From Siderastrea siderea (lineage: Eukaryota; Cnidaria; Anthozoa; Scleractinia; Rhizangiidae): a stretch of DNA of 64,000 bases. The position numbers were made by a program, and so were the translations under genes. The DNA lies in the NCBI GenBank assembly GCA_964030785.1, contig OZ034968.1, positions 32,746,686-32,810,685 on the forward strand. The letters are read 5' to 3'. Positions 53,475-64,000 of this stretch are shown in pieces (the first letter of the stretch is position 1; the number at the start of each line of letters is the position of its first letter). The notes under the pieces are model-generated. The model saw only the letters and a program-made list of their open reading frames with translations, did not search any database and was not told the origin of the DNA.

Positions 53475-55375
53475 ATGTCTGTACATAGTAAAGCCTATTG
53501 GAGAATTGAGCCACTTTTGGATGATCCCGACGATAATGAGTTAGCAAGTTCAACATTACGTTCAATTGCTTTGAATAACATTCGGCACACAAGCCCTAAT
53601 CCACCCAAGGCTCTCGTGAAAGCGCTCAATCGCTAATAGAAACGTGATGACATTGTTATTACTAATCCTGACAAAGGTTCCTGTATTGGAGTCATGGATA
53701 CATCTGAGTACATCCGTCTTCTAAGCGCAGCTTCAGTTGATGATACTACTAATTTAGCACGCGTCGATGACAAACGCTCTAACCTCTGTGGACGACAACC
53801 GAAGCACGTTCACCCACTTCGTCAGAAAGAGAAAGAGGTGCGTTCAATCCTACATCAAATACTGCCTGACGACATTGCCAGTTCGCTTTCTCCTAAGGGT
53901 TCAAGACTGGCCCATCTTTATGGGCTCCCTAAGACACACAAAGCCAAATTAGGTATGAGACTAAATGGCTAAATGGCTCGAAGAAAAGCTGAAACCTCTT
54001 CCTGTACACGAGTACACTACTACTGATGCTTTCGAATTTGCTGATGAGATTCGCTCCATTCCTATGAATAAACGTGACATATTGGTCTCTTTTGACGTGA
54101 CGGCTCTCTTTATTAATGTGCCTTTAAGCGAGACAATTAACATCCTTTACCAACGATTGGTTTAATCGAACCTATGATCTTAATCTCGAGAAAGTAGAAC
54201 TCGCTTAACTCCTTGTAGTTGCCACCACCAACCAACTCTTCCAGTTCGATGGTAACTTGTACGAGCAGACAGACGGTGTAGCTATGGGCTCTCCTCTTGG
54301 CCCACTAATGGCCAATATCTTTATGTGTCACCTCGAAGAAAAGCTTACGTGCGATGGTATGGTGCCCTCTCTGTATAAGAGGTACGTCGATGGTACCCTG
54401 GCTAGGGTGCCTAGCACCGATGCTGCTGATAATGATTTTCTCACTACACTAAATGGTCTACATCCTAGCCTGAAGTTTAAAATGGAACTTCCTGTTAACA
54501 ATAAGGTCCCTTTCATTGGAATTGAAATAATAAAGAACGGAACAGAACTTGAAACCCGTGTTTACAAAAAACCGACTAACACTGGTTTGCTCTTGCATTT
54601 TAAAAGCCACGTTAACAAACATTACAAAACCGTTTTATTGAAAACCATGTTACATTGCGCGTATGCACTGTCATCTACGACAGAAGCCTTTAATGAGGAA
54701 TGCGCTAAGTTACGTTCGATCTTTTGTCGACTTGATTATCCAATTGGCCTCCTAGATTCCACCATTAATATTTTTGTTTGAAATGTTTCAGCAACCAAGT
54801 CAGAAAAGAAAGCCGATAATGGCAGCACAATCAGAATAGTTCTTCCCTTTAAAGATCAGATAGCCGCCAATGCGGTCCGTTGGCAATTTTGTGATCCTAG
54901 TAATAAGATTGCCCCCCACTTTGCAGCCTGTTCTTGTCAGCAAAAAATTGGAGCAAGACCTAAAGCCGAAAAAAATCAAGCCGCGTGGTGCATTGTTAAT
55001 TTATTCTCATGTGATCTTTGTGATGCAGGCTGTGTTGGCTATACAGCCTGACATCTACACCAGCAGTTGGCAAACATTTTTTGGAAGCTCACAGTGACAA
55101 AAATCGTTTGAATGAGAGCCCATTTTGCATTATGCCACGGGAAGTTTGATTGCCTCACTTATGAGATGTTTTTCATCAAAGCCCTCAAACGCTAATTTAA
55201 ATACGCAGAGTGACTCTGTCAGGGATAAACTCTTTGTTTAACTTGTAATATATGTATATTTATATACGTTACTGTTCTTTTTAATTATCTATTGTTTTAT
55301 CTTGTATTTGTGGAACCCTAACATGTTATCTTCATAATGACGTCCGAGAACGTCGAAACGTCGTCCGGGTTTTTT
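53475..55375 (+). pseudogene. Penelope-like retroelement (RT plus GIY-YIG endonuclease), degenerate
   Basis: The plus strand reads, through frame breaks, SRLAHLYGLPKTHK (53905-53950), DILVSFDVTALFINVPL (about 54075), EQTDGVAMGSPLGPLMANIF (54260-54320), KRYVDG (about 54380), VPFIGIEI (about 54510), VYKKPTNTGLLLHF, and after 54790 a GIY-YIG-type region (LFSCDLCDAGCVGYT near 55000-55050). This is the Penelope order of RT then GIY-YIG nuclease. Lesions include a deletion after KAKLGMR (53957), stops at 54163 and in the nuclease part, and YVDD changed to YVDG. The 3' end lies near 55375, past gaacgtcgaaacgtcg. It is inactive. Confidence 0.85.
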
Positions 55376-55741
55376 TAAACTTTTTTGAAAATTTCTTAAA
55401 ATGATTTTAAGCAATATTTTATCTTAGTTATTTATAGTGAAATGTTTTTAAAAATCGCTTCCTATTTTTTTTTTTTTTGGTTTGCCAAGGAATATCACGT
55501 TTCGCTCAATAAAGTCCATTTTAATCAAGTCCAATTCCAACCGTAAAGTAAATGGTCCAGAAAAATGCATTATTAAAGATCAGCGAAAAACTGTCCTCCT
55601 TTCATTCTTGTTATCATAACTCATTATCTGGAGAGACTTCTTTTCCTGCTGTCCCTTCTTTAGTCATCCCGAACAGAGTCCAAAAAATTTCATTTATGTC
55701 CAGGATTGAACTCTGCAACGAATTTAACGATTTTGCCCTTC

Positions 55742-56225
55742 AGTTCCAAATTTAACGATTTTTCGTAATGCTACAATTTTCGTTTCAAAGTATCGAGATT
55801 AACATTTTTTACGTTTTTGCGATTTTCGCTTCAGACAAACAAGATTTACAAATTTTACCTTTTTTAGCGATTTTTTGCTTGAGACATGGATGATTTCAAA
55901 ATTTAGCGCTTTTAGCGATTTTCCGTTAACCTCAACGATTTTTCGCGCTTTGTTGCAGATTTTTGCAGTCTTTCGTCTTGCAAATTGCGTCATGGAAACC
56001 GGCACAGGCTAGTCGCCTAACAGATTTTACAAAATTTGCGAAATTGCGAAGCTTCAAAGATTTTTCGCGCTGTGTTGCGATTTTTCGTAGTCTTTTGTCT
56101 TGCTAATTGCCGACAGAGGCTAGTCGGCTAGCAGATTTTACAAAATTTGCGAAAATTTCTCAGCCTCAACGGTTGTTTACGCTCTGTTATGATTTTTCAC
56201 ACTCTTTAGTCTTTAGTCTCGTGAA
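55742..56225 (+). repeat. Degenerate array of cgatttttcg-type units
   Basis: Imperfect short units such as aacgatttttcg and gcgaaattgcgaa alternate, with a duplicated longer unit of about 110 bp (about 55930-56050 and 56060-56160, sharing ggctagtcg.ctaacagattt and ttacaaaatttgcg). No coding potential. Confidence 0.6.
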
Positions 56226-56470
56226 CCTATGAATATCCCTCGTTGTGAATGCTCCTAGCGCAGGATGTAACATGAATCTGTGAATATCCCTCCTTCTAAA
56301 AGCATCCAGCGCGAGATATGAAAGGTATAGCGAACGAGATATCACAGAAATTTATGAATATTCCTCGTTCTTCAAGCTCCTAGCGCAAAATATAACATGG
56401 CTCTATGAATATCCTTCGTTCTAGAAGCACCTAGTGCCAGATATAACAGGAATCTACGAAATATGCCTCG
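56226..56470 (+). repeat. Tandem array, unit about 50 bp
   Basis: Four to five units start with tatgaatatcc(c)tcgttct at about 56227, 56278, 56352, 56402 and 56453, most also containing cctagcgc and atataacatg. One unit has about 25 extra bases. A G-rich tract follows (56485-56515). Confidence 0.7.
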
Positions 56471-56799
56471 TTCTCTCAGGGTGGATGTGGGGGTGGGGGG
56501 GGGAGGGGAATGGGGGAGAAATGGGGCGATTTCTTCCCAGTCTATCTCAAGCGCCACAATGCCTAGAGGACCTGGCAGATTTGGCAAGTAGAAGTGTTTG
56601 CCATGTTCGGTACATTCATTTACACTTCCATCAGTAGCAAGAGTTTAGCCATTTCAAGTGTAACAAAAGCCGTCTAAAGGAACAAGAAAAACCTTCATTC
56701 CCTTGTGATGGTTTTTGGGGATCATAAACAGGAAAACAAGTGAAAAGCAACGTTTCATCACTGCTATATGTTGGCTTAATTTTCGTTATTCTCGTAATT

Positions 56800-57295
56800 T
56801 TCTTTAAATTCGCAGTTCTCATTGGGAGCCCTCTGACATGTTAACCCCTTTCTTGGTCGTTTGCGAATTTTCACAGTTTTCGTAATTCTCGTAATTTTTG
56901 TAAAATTCGCAGTTCTCGTTGGGTCCCTCTGAAATCTTGTTAGCCATTCTTGGTACTTTTGCGAATATTCACAGTTTTTGTAATTCTCGTTGGGTCCCTC
57001 TGAGTTCTTTGCGAATTTTCGCAGTTTTCGTAATTTTTGTAATTTTTGTCAAATTCGCAGTTCTCGTTGGGTCCCTCTGACATATTGTAAGCCATTCTTG
57101 GTACCTTTGCGAATTTTTGCCATTTTCGTAATTTTCATAGGGTCCCTCTGAGATCTTGCGAATTTTCGCAGTTTTTGTAATTCTCGTGATTTCGTAAAAT
57201 TCGCAGTTCTCTTTGGGTGCCTCTGACATCTTGTAAGGCTTTCTTGGTACCTTTGCGAATTTTCGCAGTTTTCGTAATTTTCGTAGCAGAGTTTA
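56800..57295 (+). repeat. Tandem array of gcgaattttcgcagttttcg / gggtccctctga units
   Basis: Units of about 60-110 bp, each beginning near gggtccctctga (56824, 56933, 56993, 57070, 57141, 57214), contain gcgaattttcgcagttttcg and often cattcttggtacc. On the minus strand the array is open for 86 codons, but the reading simply repeats with the units. Confidence 0.75.
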
Positions 57296-57310
57296 AACCT
57301 AGACGTAACG

Positions 57311-60209
57311 ATTGATGACCGATAATGGTTTCCCGGCGGAATTTTACAATTGCTTCTTTGATTTGGTGAGCCGCGACTTAGTAAATAGTTTTAACACCGC
57401 ATACAATGAAGGAGAGCTGTCGATATCACAACGTAGAGGTGTCACAACTCTTGTGCCCAAAGAGGACTCCTGTTTGTCAGATCTCTCAAATTGGCGACCA
57501 ATTACTCTTTTAAATTTAGATTATAAGATCGCATCACAAGTAATAGCAAAGCGAATAGAAAGGTTTTCTACATCTACATCTACATTTATTAAGTTGATAA
57601 CATCGTCAACTATATAAAAAATAGATACAAAATAAAAATGTAAATAAGATATAAAAATACTTAGTTACTATTTACTTGTTTACAAGCTTCCCTAAATTTA
57701 ATTTAAAATTCGATAATGACTTGCAGTTCACTAAGTCAGCGGGCAGTAAGTTCCACTCTGTTATTGATCTAGGAAAAAAAGAAAACTTAAAAACGTCCTT
57801 AGATACCTTGGGCATCCTATACTTAAAAGCATGGCTTTTTACCAAGGTTAATTCACCCTGACCAAACTGGCTTTGTTAAAGGGCGATACATTGGTCAAAA
57901 TATTAGGCTAATTAATGATATCATGGAACAGACAAAATTACAAAATATTCCTGGGATATTACTTTTACTTGACTTCCGGAAAGCATTTGACACCATTGAA
58001 TGGTCCTTTATTCAAAATACTTTAAATCCTCTTAACTTCGGTGAAGGTATTAAACGCTGGGTCTCCACTTTTTACACGAGTCCTGAAAGTGCGGTCCTGA
58101 GCAATGGATTTTCTACAAATTATTTCCAACTGTCAAGAGGGGTGAGGCAGCGTTGCCCCCTGTCGCCATATCTTTTCATCTTAGGAGCTGAAATTTTAGC
58201 ATGCAAGATTCGACAAAACAAGGAAATACAGGGAATCAAAGTCTTCAATTCCGAAGCTAAGATAAGTCAATTTGCAGACGACAAGTCATTAATTTGCAAC
58301 AGTTGCGACTCTACTGAAAAAGCAATCGAAGTGGTGGACGCCTTCGGGAATGTCTCCGGCTTACGATTAAATCCCACTAAAGATTTATGGCTTGGCCTTT
58401 GGAGAGAAAGAGAAGAAAAACCATTTGGGTTTAAATGGCCTAAAGAACCGGTTCGAGCATTAGGCATTTTCATATCATACGACGAAAGGCAAAATAATAA
58501 AAAGAATTTTCTAGTCAAAATTGACAAATTAGCCTCTAAACTAGAGGTTTGGCGGTCACGTAAGCTTTCTATATTAGGCAGATGCCTAATAACAAGACCC
58601 TTGGTATCCCGCAATTAGTTTACTCTATGTCAATTCTGGATGTTCCTTTGACTTGTATTCCAACTATCAATACAACTTTTTTCCAATTCATTTGGAAAAA
58701 AAAGAAAGACAAGATCAAGCGTCAAGTAATGTACCAAAATTATGATAAAGGAGGAATACGTGTTCCAAATGCGGATGTAATGGCCAAATCCCTACTGCTC
58801 GCCTGGATATCAAGGCTTTTATCTAATGATGAGGAATGGAGCCAGGTTTGGAAAGCAATCCCAAACCACTTTTTCGACATGCACGGTGGTCTAAATTTCT
58901 TGTTAAGATGTAACTACGATTCGAGGTTTCTTAAGCAGACCGGTATGCCTCAATTTTACCAAGTAATGCTACAGTGCTTTCATAAATTAAAATCCTCCTA
59001 CGAAACTGACCTTGGGCAGGAGTTGGTTTTATTCAACAATAAAGAAATTCTTATACATCGTAAGACTTTTTTCTATAAATCGTGGTTTCAGAAAGGAATT
59101 TTCCGAGTTCACGACCTCTTACAAATAACGGTGCTTTTCTCTCGCATAGTGAATTCACCACAAAATATAACTTAAAATGTAACTTCTTACAGTATCTACA
59201 GGTGGTCTGAGCAATACCCAGGCGACTAGTTGAAAAAGCAAAACTAAATTTGGACCCTAAATTTACTTATTTACCGGATGATACTTTCTTTCAGCTACCA
59301 TCTTCAATAAACATAAATCTTCTGAAATGGAAGAGCAGAGATTACTATTGGCTTTTTATAAACAAAGACAATCCAGAACTCAAGGCGCCTAGGAAATGGG
59401 CTCGTGATCTGCAGTCCAACGAAATAGAATTGACGGGCTATTTCAAACATCTGAGAAATATCTGTAAAGAACACAATTTGAGAGAGTTTTACTTTAAATT
59501 TTTACACAGAATTATTGTAACAAGAAAGGAACTTTGTTTATATGGAATAGAAAGCGACAGTGCATACGTGTATTGCCAGGAACCTGACTCAATTGGCCAT
59601 TCTTTCATCCACTGTCGATGGTCGAAAGAGTTTTTTACAGAAGTTATTAAGTGGTTCAATGAAGAAAGTGGCACCTCCTACTCCCCTAACATAATTGAAT
59701 TACTCTTTGGGAAATTTCCAACTGTAATTACCGCTCCATCAACTATGATGTTAAAAAAGTTTAACCATGCTCTTCTGTTTGCTAGATACTATCTTTATAC
59801 TAACAAGTTAAATTCAAAAGAACTGAGATTGAGGGAATTTATAAAAAAATTAGGATTGAAATATCGCATTGAGAAATTATAATCAATGATAAATTAAGCC
59901 TCTAATAAGTCCAGAGAAGTTTAAAGGAAGCTATGGCGTATAAAATTATATACATGGTGAAGGTTATGACACTTGCACGGTGTCCGCTATATATACAGTA
60001 TATATCATCCTTATTGACCAGACGTCGCCAATTTTTGTTGTAATAAATTTCTGTATGTTTTTTCTTTTTTTTATATATTTAAAATCAATAGTTTAATGGA
60101 GCGTAAACCAGTGTAATTTATGTATCAAATATTGTGCGAAATATTGTGATGTATTAATGTAATGTACCATGTTATTGAAATAAAGATTATTAAAAAAAAA
60201 TTGATGACC
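57311..60209 (+). mobile_element. 2.9-kb 5'-truncated LINE (Tx1/L1-like) with 10-bp target duplication
   Basis: attgatgacc flanks the element (57311-57320 and 60200-60209), and an A run closes its 3' end. It begins inside the RT domain (DNGFPAEFYNCFFDLV, 57321 on), continues WRPITLLNLDYKIASQVIAK, then after a nested insertion RKAFDTIEWSF, LSRGVRQRCPLSPYLF (usual QGC changed to QRC), FADDKSLI, LGIFISYDERQNN, then FFQFIWKKKKDKIKRQVMY and a C-terminal Cys-His knuckle (YCQEPDSIGHSFIHC, near 59570-59615). Frame breaks lie near 58590 and 59175-59250. The endonuclease and N-terminal ORF are missing. The perfect target duplication suggests a fairly recent insertion despite the frame damage. Confidence 0.88.
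57568..57835 (-). mobile_element. CR1/L2-type LINE 3' end nested in the larger LINE
   Basis: The host LINE reading breaks after KRIERF at 57567 and resumes as LPRLIHPDQTG at about 57837. The 268-bp insert, read on the minus strand, encodes FFPRSITEWNLLPADLVNC, the conserved extreme C-terminus of CR1/L2/Jockey-type LINEs. It ends in a short atgtag microsatellite (at the 57568 side), typical of CR1/L2 tails. tttt is repeated at both edges. Confidence 0.85.
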
Positions 60210-60830
60210 CTTTAACCAAAATAAGAGAGGCATCTGAAGTTGCGAAGAACGGTGTATCCTTCGAAAACTCGACATCTTGCTTGCAGAAGTTTTTGGGCGC
60301 GAGCAAATGTACAATAACCCCCTCCAGCGCTTGAAGAAAGTCAGCCCATGCTATCATGGCCGGATTCCATCGAAAGTCATTGAGCAAAATAACTTCCGAG
60401 TCCAACCCATGCAAATGATCCTGTTGCTGGATTACACAAAGCATTGTACACTTTTTTCAGAGGTGACAAGATAAGGGTTTTGCCAGTATTGCAGGGCCCA
60501 TGGATATAAACTTTCATATATTTTCCCCTGCCTTGGGCTAATGCACTATAAATGGCTTCACAAAAAGCCGCAACAACAATTCCATTCGTTCTGAAAGCTT
60601 GATTGCGGCTGATAACCAGTCACAATGGCAACCTTCACAACACTCAGCATTTCGTTGTTCTGCCAACAATGGAACTCAACTCTTCTCTGAGCGCTCCCGC
60701 GTAGCCTCGGCTACAGAAAATTCTTTGGGTAGAGATAAGGCCTCGTCCACCACCCTGTTTCCCCTGTTGGCAGTGACGTATTGGTATGCGCTGTAGTAGC
60801 TGCTGTGGTTCTCACTAAATGGATGCTATG
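60210..60830 (-). pseudogene. Superfamily 3 helicase-like NTPase fragment, interrupted by the LINE
   Basis: On the minus strand an open segment (about 60690-60405) contains GKYMKVYIHGPCNTGKTLIL, whose GPCNTGKT is a Walker A box. After a frameshift near 60400 the next frame (60400-60210) contains EVILLNDFRWNP (Walker B type) and DTPFFATSDA (SF3 motif C position). The order and spacing fit a superfamily 3 helicase, as in parvovirus-type NS1 proteins and helicases carried by some animal mobile elements. The reading runs into the LINE target site at 60209; beyond the LINE (57310 downward) it changes to the tandem array, so the C-terminal end is lost. Upstream, 60690-60830 has only weakly open frames with a stop. 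It could be an endogenous viral relic or part of a transposon; the call to SF3 is firmer than the origin. Confidence 0.6.
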
Positions 60831-61515
60831 TGTTTGATCTTTATTATTTCTAACTTGCAACTATCGTGCTCGTTTGCTAAGCTTAGCGGCCCTATGGTAA
60901 TGGTACCCGTTGTTCACTTCTCTATGAGCTACGTTCCCCGTCAGCGTCCGCTTCTAAACACACCACCCATTGCTGCACTCTCACTCCACAGTGACGTCAT
61001 CCGTCCAAAACAGCTTCAGAAAAACTTTCCCTTGTTGGAAATTTCACAGTGTTTGCTCGGCTATATGTAATTAGACTATTCGTTGATTGTCATGCCCCAA
61101 ACATGAGAAAGCCATTGAACTGGAAATCAACAGGACTTGTCGTGATCTAATTGATCGTATGACAACATCACGCTTCACACGTTACTAGGGTACCCTTTTT
61201 AATTGCAAGTTTATATTTAGTTCCTGAAACGTGCCCATATGTTATCAGAGGTGGTTGGCCTGTATCGGCCTTGTATCAGAGAAAAAATGTGAGACTTACG
61301 AAAACGTCAAAAAATGTTCTTTTACGCAGGCATTTGTTTACTGCATTTACGCATTCCGCAAAACGGTGATGGTCCATTGGTATTCCGCCCCCCCTTTCCC
61401 CCCCGCACACATAAGGAAAAAAAGTCCGCCGACACACCCTCTCTACATGATCGTATTTTTAGTAATCGTAAATAAAACCGGTTTGGCCATATTTTGCACT
61501 CACTGAAGTGAAAAG
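60831..61515. other. Stretch without a recognised gene
   Basis: Short plus-strand frames are present, but none has recognisable content. A C-rich tract lies at 61387-61405. Confidence 0.3.
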
Positions 61516-62482
61516 TGCAACAAAATCAACTCATGATGTGCAGAGGCTGTTGGAGTCATACGAGATGCAGATGAAGACACCAAGACTACTGACCAGGTAG
61601 AACCCTCTCCTATCCTGGACAGAGCAGCTTTGTACAGGTTAGCGAGACATCGATTTTCAAGAGGCCGTGGGTTTATATCTGGTTGGAAAAAATGATGTAG
61701 AAATTATGTTCACGACTACAATGACCAATTCTGTATTTATGAATTTTACACGAATGCATGTTCCGTAAAACAGGCCAGACCTTGGATTTCCGAACTCCGT
61801 GCTGACTAAAAACACAAATCCAAGAGTTTTGTGTGCTGGTGAATAGAGCAAAAAATTTAAGTACATAATTCTGATATAGAAAGTGGTGCAGGTTGGCAAT
61901 ACCACAGATAACCTGAAAATCGGTAAAATAAAATTGACAGTGTCTAGAGGTGGGTCTTGTAAGAACGGTCTTGAACATTTTACTTAAATCTTGAGTTTAA
62001 TGCTGAGACATTCATAACATTTCCTTACATAATTGAAACATGTCTGAATAACAGCCTCTGTTTTATTAAGTTTCAAGGTTCAACCAGCTGATAGTTCAGC
62101 ACCATTAGCGACAAATGATAGCGATGACGCTATTTCAGATGATGAAACCACTGGAGAGAGATGTGAAGAGGTGCTTTCAAGGTGAGATGGCCTAAATAAG
62201 AAATACATCTTCTGACCTCTTTTTCAGCAGTTTGATGAAGACCGCAGCCATGAAGTTATAAGTACAGCTGGCTTATGGTAATTATCTTTCACTTACTCAA
62301 CATTCTATTTGTTCCTCAGGTGTAGAGATCATGGTAGGTGGGTATTCTCTCCTTCAAGTAAATACTTTTACCCTACGAGGTGGCTCAGCCAACTAAACAA
62401 AATCGAGCTGGGAGAGTTGGAACAACGTATCGTAAATTCTATATTAAGCCCTCCCTGGGTTTATTTTTTCAAGCACGTTTAA
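61516..62482 (+). CDS. Candidate terminal exons of an unrecognised plus-strand gene
   Basis: Open segments with splice signals follow one another. 61516-61596 (acceptor gaaaag, donor cag|gtagaa) encodes THDVQRLLESYEMQMKTPRL. 62071-62181 (acceptor ttattaag, donor tcaag|gtgaga, in matching phase 2) encodes FKVQPADSSAP and an acidic SDDAISDDETTGERCEE. 62231-62278 (acceptor ttcagcag, donor tatg|gtaatt) encodes FDEDRSHEVISTAGL. 62320-62482 (acceptor ttcctcag) encodes CRDHGRWVFSPSSKYFYPTR to a TAA stop. Phases agree between the first two and between the last two, but not between the second and third unless a weaker donor (gag|gtgctt, 62171) is used. I do not recognise the product, and the model is tentative. 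Confidence 0.3.
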
Positions 62483-63162
62483 TCATTATATATTTATACA
62501 ATTAACAGACAAGGTCAGAAAGTTTACAATAGCTAAAGAAAAAATGAGCAAAAATAGTGTATTGCTGACCCCCAAAAATGAAGCACGTTTGAGGGTGGGG
62601 GGAGGGGGGGTTATTTATTTCAGCAAAACACCAGTTTGCTACAAATACTTGAACGATGAAGTGTTATATTCTTGATTACCGTAAGTACAATTCTTTTTGA
62701 GCAGTTCAAGTAAAATTTCTAATACTCTCTATGACCGGTTGTTTTGGCTTTGAAGGAAAAGGGGGAGAGGAGGGGAGAGGGGGCTTATTTGAGAGGGGAA
62801 GTTTAATAGAGGATTTACGGTAGCCGTCTTGTTTTCAGCTTGTCACAGTAACACGATCGAGTTAAATGTAAATTTTTGTCCCCGATTCCGCTAATACAGG
62901 GATGATGAACTTGCCCTGGCATTTCTTCCATTTTTGAAAACAATTTCCTCCAACTGAGGAGCAGAATTTAACACCATGTGGTCATTGTTTCGCTAAGCTT
63001 ATTAGGCGGCGCACGTGCGGTAACGCACGTCACGCCGACTGGTAAAATGGACTTTTTTTCCGTTTTCGTCGGCGTCGTGTCCGTCAGTTACTTAGTCTTC
63101 TTGATCATGAGTTCGCGCGGCCTTTTGAACAATGGGTTTGATGTTATAATGGCGTAAACACA
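62483..63162. other. Stretch without a recognised gene, G-rich tracts
   Basis: It contains G-rich simple tracts (62595-62612 and 62758-62805) and a small palindrome near 63008-63030 (acgtgcgg/cgcacgt). Nothing else is supported. Confidence 0.35.
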
Positions 63163-63970
63163 TAGATTTTATCAGGTTGGAAATCCAATCTATCAAATAC
63201 CGGACATACTAGTGAATAAACAATGATGATCTTCTGTGAAGATCTTTTTAAGTTGAATTTAATTTTCATGAAAGATCGCAGAAAACGTCAGGGTAGTATT
63301 GACAAAATACATTAGAATCGCTGTAGACGTGTTTATAAAACGTGTTTTTAAAGTTAATACGGTGACAGATCGTGTCGGACGTCCATAATATAATATGTTT
63401 ACATACATTTAATTCCTTACATAGCAGAAGTGCAAATTGTCCATAACAGGTCACCGGAAACCACGAACTACTAAAGTTCATTACATACAGGAACTGCTAA
63501 TTGTGCAAAGCAGGTCAGCGAAGGCCAATGTTAAAAGTCTGTTTTACTTTTCTGTTTGAAGTAGTGTTGGTTAGGAAAAAATGAACGGTAGAAAGGAGTC
63601 TAATTTCGTCTTTTTGGGTTTTGCGGCGTACCCAACTTAAGTAAAGGTAAGCGTTGAAATGTTTATTTCGCTGTTTTGAGGATATTTCGTTGATAAGGGG
63701 CAGCGTTTACAAAGCTTAGTGATAACTTGGAATTACTGTTGTTTTTATGACGCAAACAGATAGATTTTATCAGGTTTGAAATACGGGACATACTAGTGAA
63801 TAAACAATAACATGACCTTTACTGAAGGTCTTTTACATGAAAGTTGAATTTAATTTTCCATCTAAGATCGCAGAAAACCTCAGGGTAGTATTGACAAAAT
63901 ACGTTAGAATCGCTACAGACGTGTTTATAAAACGTGTTTTCAAAGGGAATACGGTGACAGATTGTGACAG
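63163..63970 (+). repeat. Direct duplication of about 215 bp, 0.6 kb apart
   Basis: 63163-63377 and 63758-63970 are diverged direct copies. Both contain agattttatcaggtt, ggacatactagtgaataaac, cagggtagtattgacaaaat and gacgtgtttataaaacgtgt. The spacer and the copies have no supported gene. It may be part of a larger tandem structure continuing past the window end. Confidence 0.7.
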
Positions 63971-64000
63971 TGCACGCAGATTGTAGGAGAATACAAATAA

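Noticed and set aside
56969..57229. 86-codon minus-strand ORF rich in N, E and K
   Set aside because: It is open only because the tandem array unit lacks stops in that frame; the peptide repeats with the DNA unit.
57676..57861. Plus-strand ORF within the LINE at 57.7 kb
   Set aside because: It is the antisense of the nested CR1/L2-type LINE end, whose conserved FFPRSITEWN reading is on the minus strand.
1..64000. tRNA, rRNA and snRNA genes
   Set aside because: A by-eye scan for tRNA B-box-like motifs (GTTCGAATC and variants) and cloverleaf ends found none. A covariance-model search would be needed to exclude decayed copies.

Overview
The window looks like nuclear DNA of an invertebrate animal, most likely an anthozoan cnidarian (coral or anemone). 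It is AT-rich. Coding sequence is split by GT-AG introns, and most of the non-coding sequence is made of inverted-repeat miniature elements and old retrotransposons. The anthozoan call rests on the type of multi-domain immune-like gene and the transposon mix (Penelope, BEL/Pao, Tx1/L1-like LINEs, Crypton-derived genes); it is an inference.

The main content is a pair of duplicated genes on the + strand, at 10.8-13.8 kb and 38.05-48.4 kb. Each encodes a DZIP3-type HEPN domain with an intact R-x5-H motif in one exon. A second exon, in matching splice phase, encodes a B-box zinc finger, a coiled coil, a filamin Ig domain and NHL propeller repeats: a TRIM-NHL body with HEPN in the place of RING. 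The second copy is open throughout (834 aa predicted). The first carries a one-base deletion that would stop it at 445 aa. Similarity between the copies extends into both flanks (about 6.9-18.2 kb against 33.1-53.3 kb), so this is a segmental duplication. Insertions present in one copy or in both let events be ordered in time. The intron between the two exons is 519 bp in copy 1 and 7,823 bp in copy 2.

Other regions: 1-6 kb holds the 5' part (four exons, - strand) of an unrecognised gene, with several miniature elements in its introns. 18-26 kb holds minisatellites, a CR1/L2-like LINE scrap and a BEL/Pao element (- strand) split by about 4 kb of sequence encoding an unassigned, SAP-motif-containing protein. 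28.9-30.7 kb is an element with long perfect inverted ends and a TA target. 36.4-38.0 kb is a truncated LINE beside the second gene. The long intron of copy 2 holds a Crypton/DUF3504 pseudogene cut by a miniature element, a coding fold-back and a short LINE with a 17-bp target duplication. 49.1-50.8 kb is a 1.76-kb fold-back element. 53.5-60.2 kb holds a Penelope element, tandem arrays and a 2.9-kb LINE, itself hit by another LINE and inserted beside a superfamily-3 helicase relic. 61.5-62.5 kb may hold the last exons of a further + strand gene. No tRNA, rRNA or CRISPR was found.
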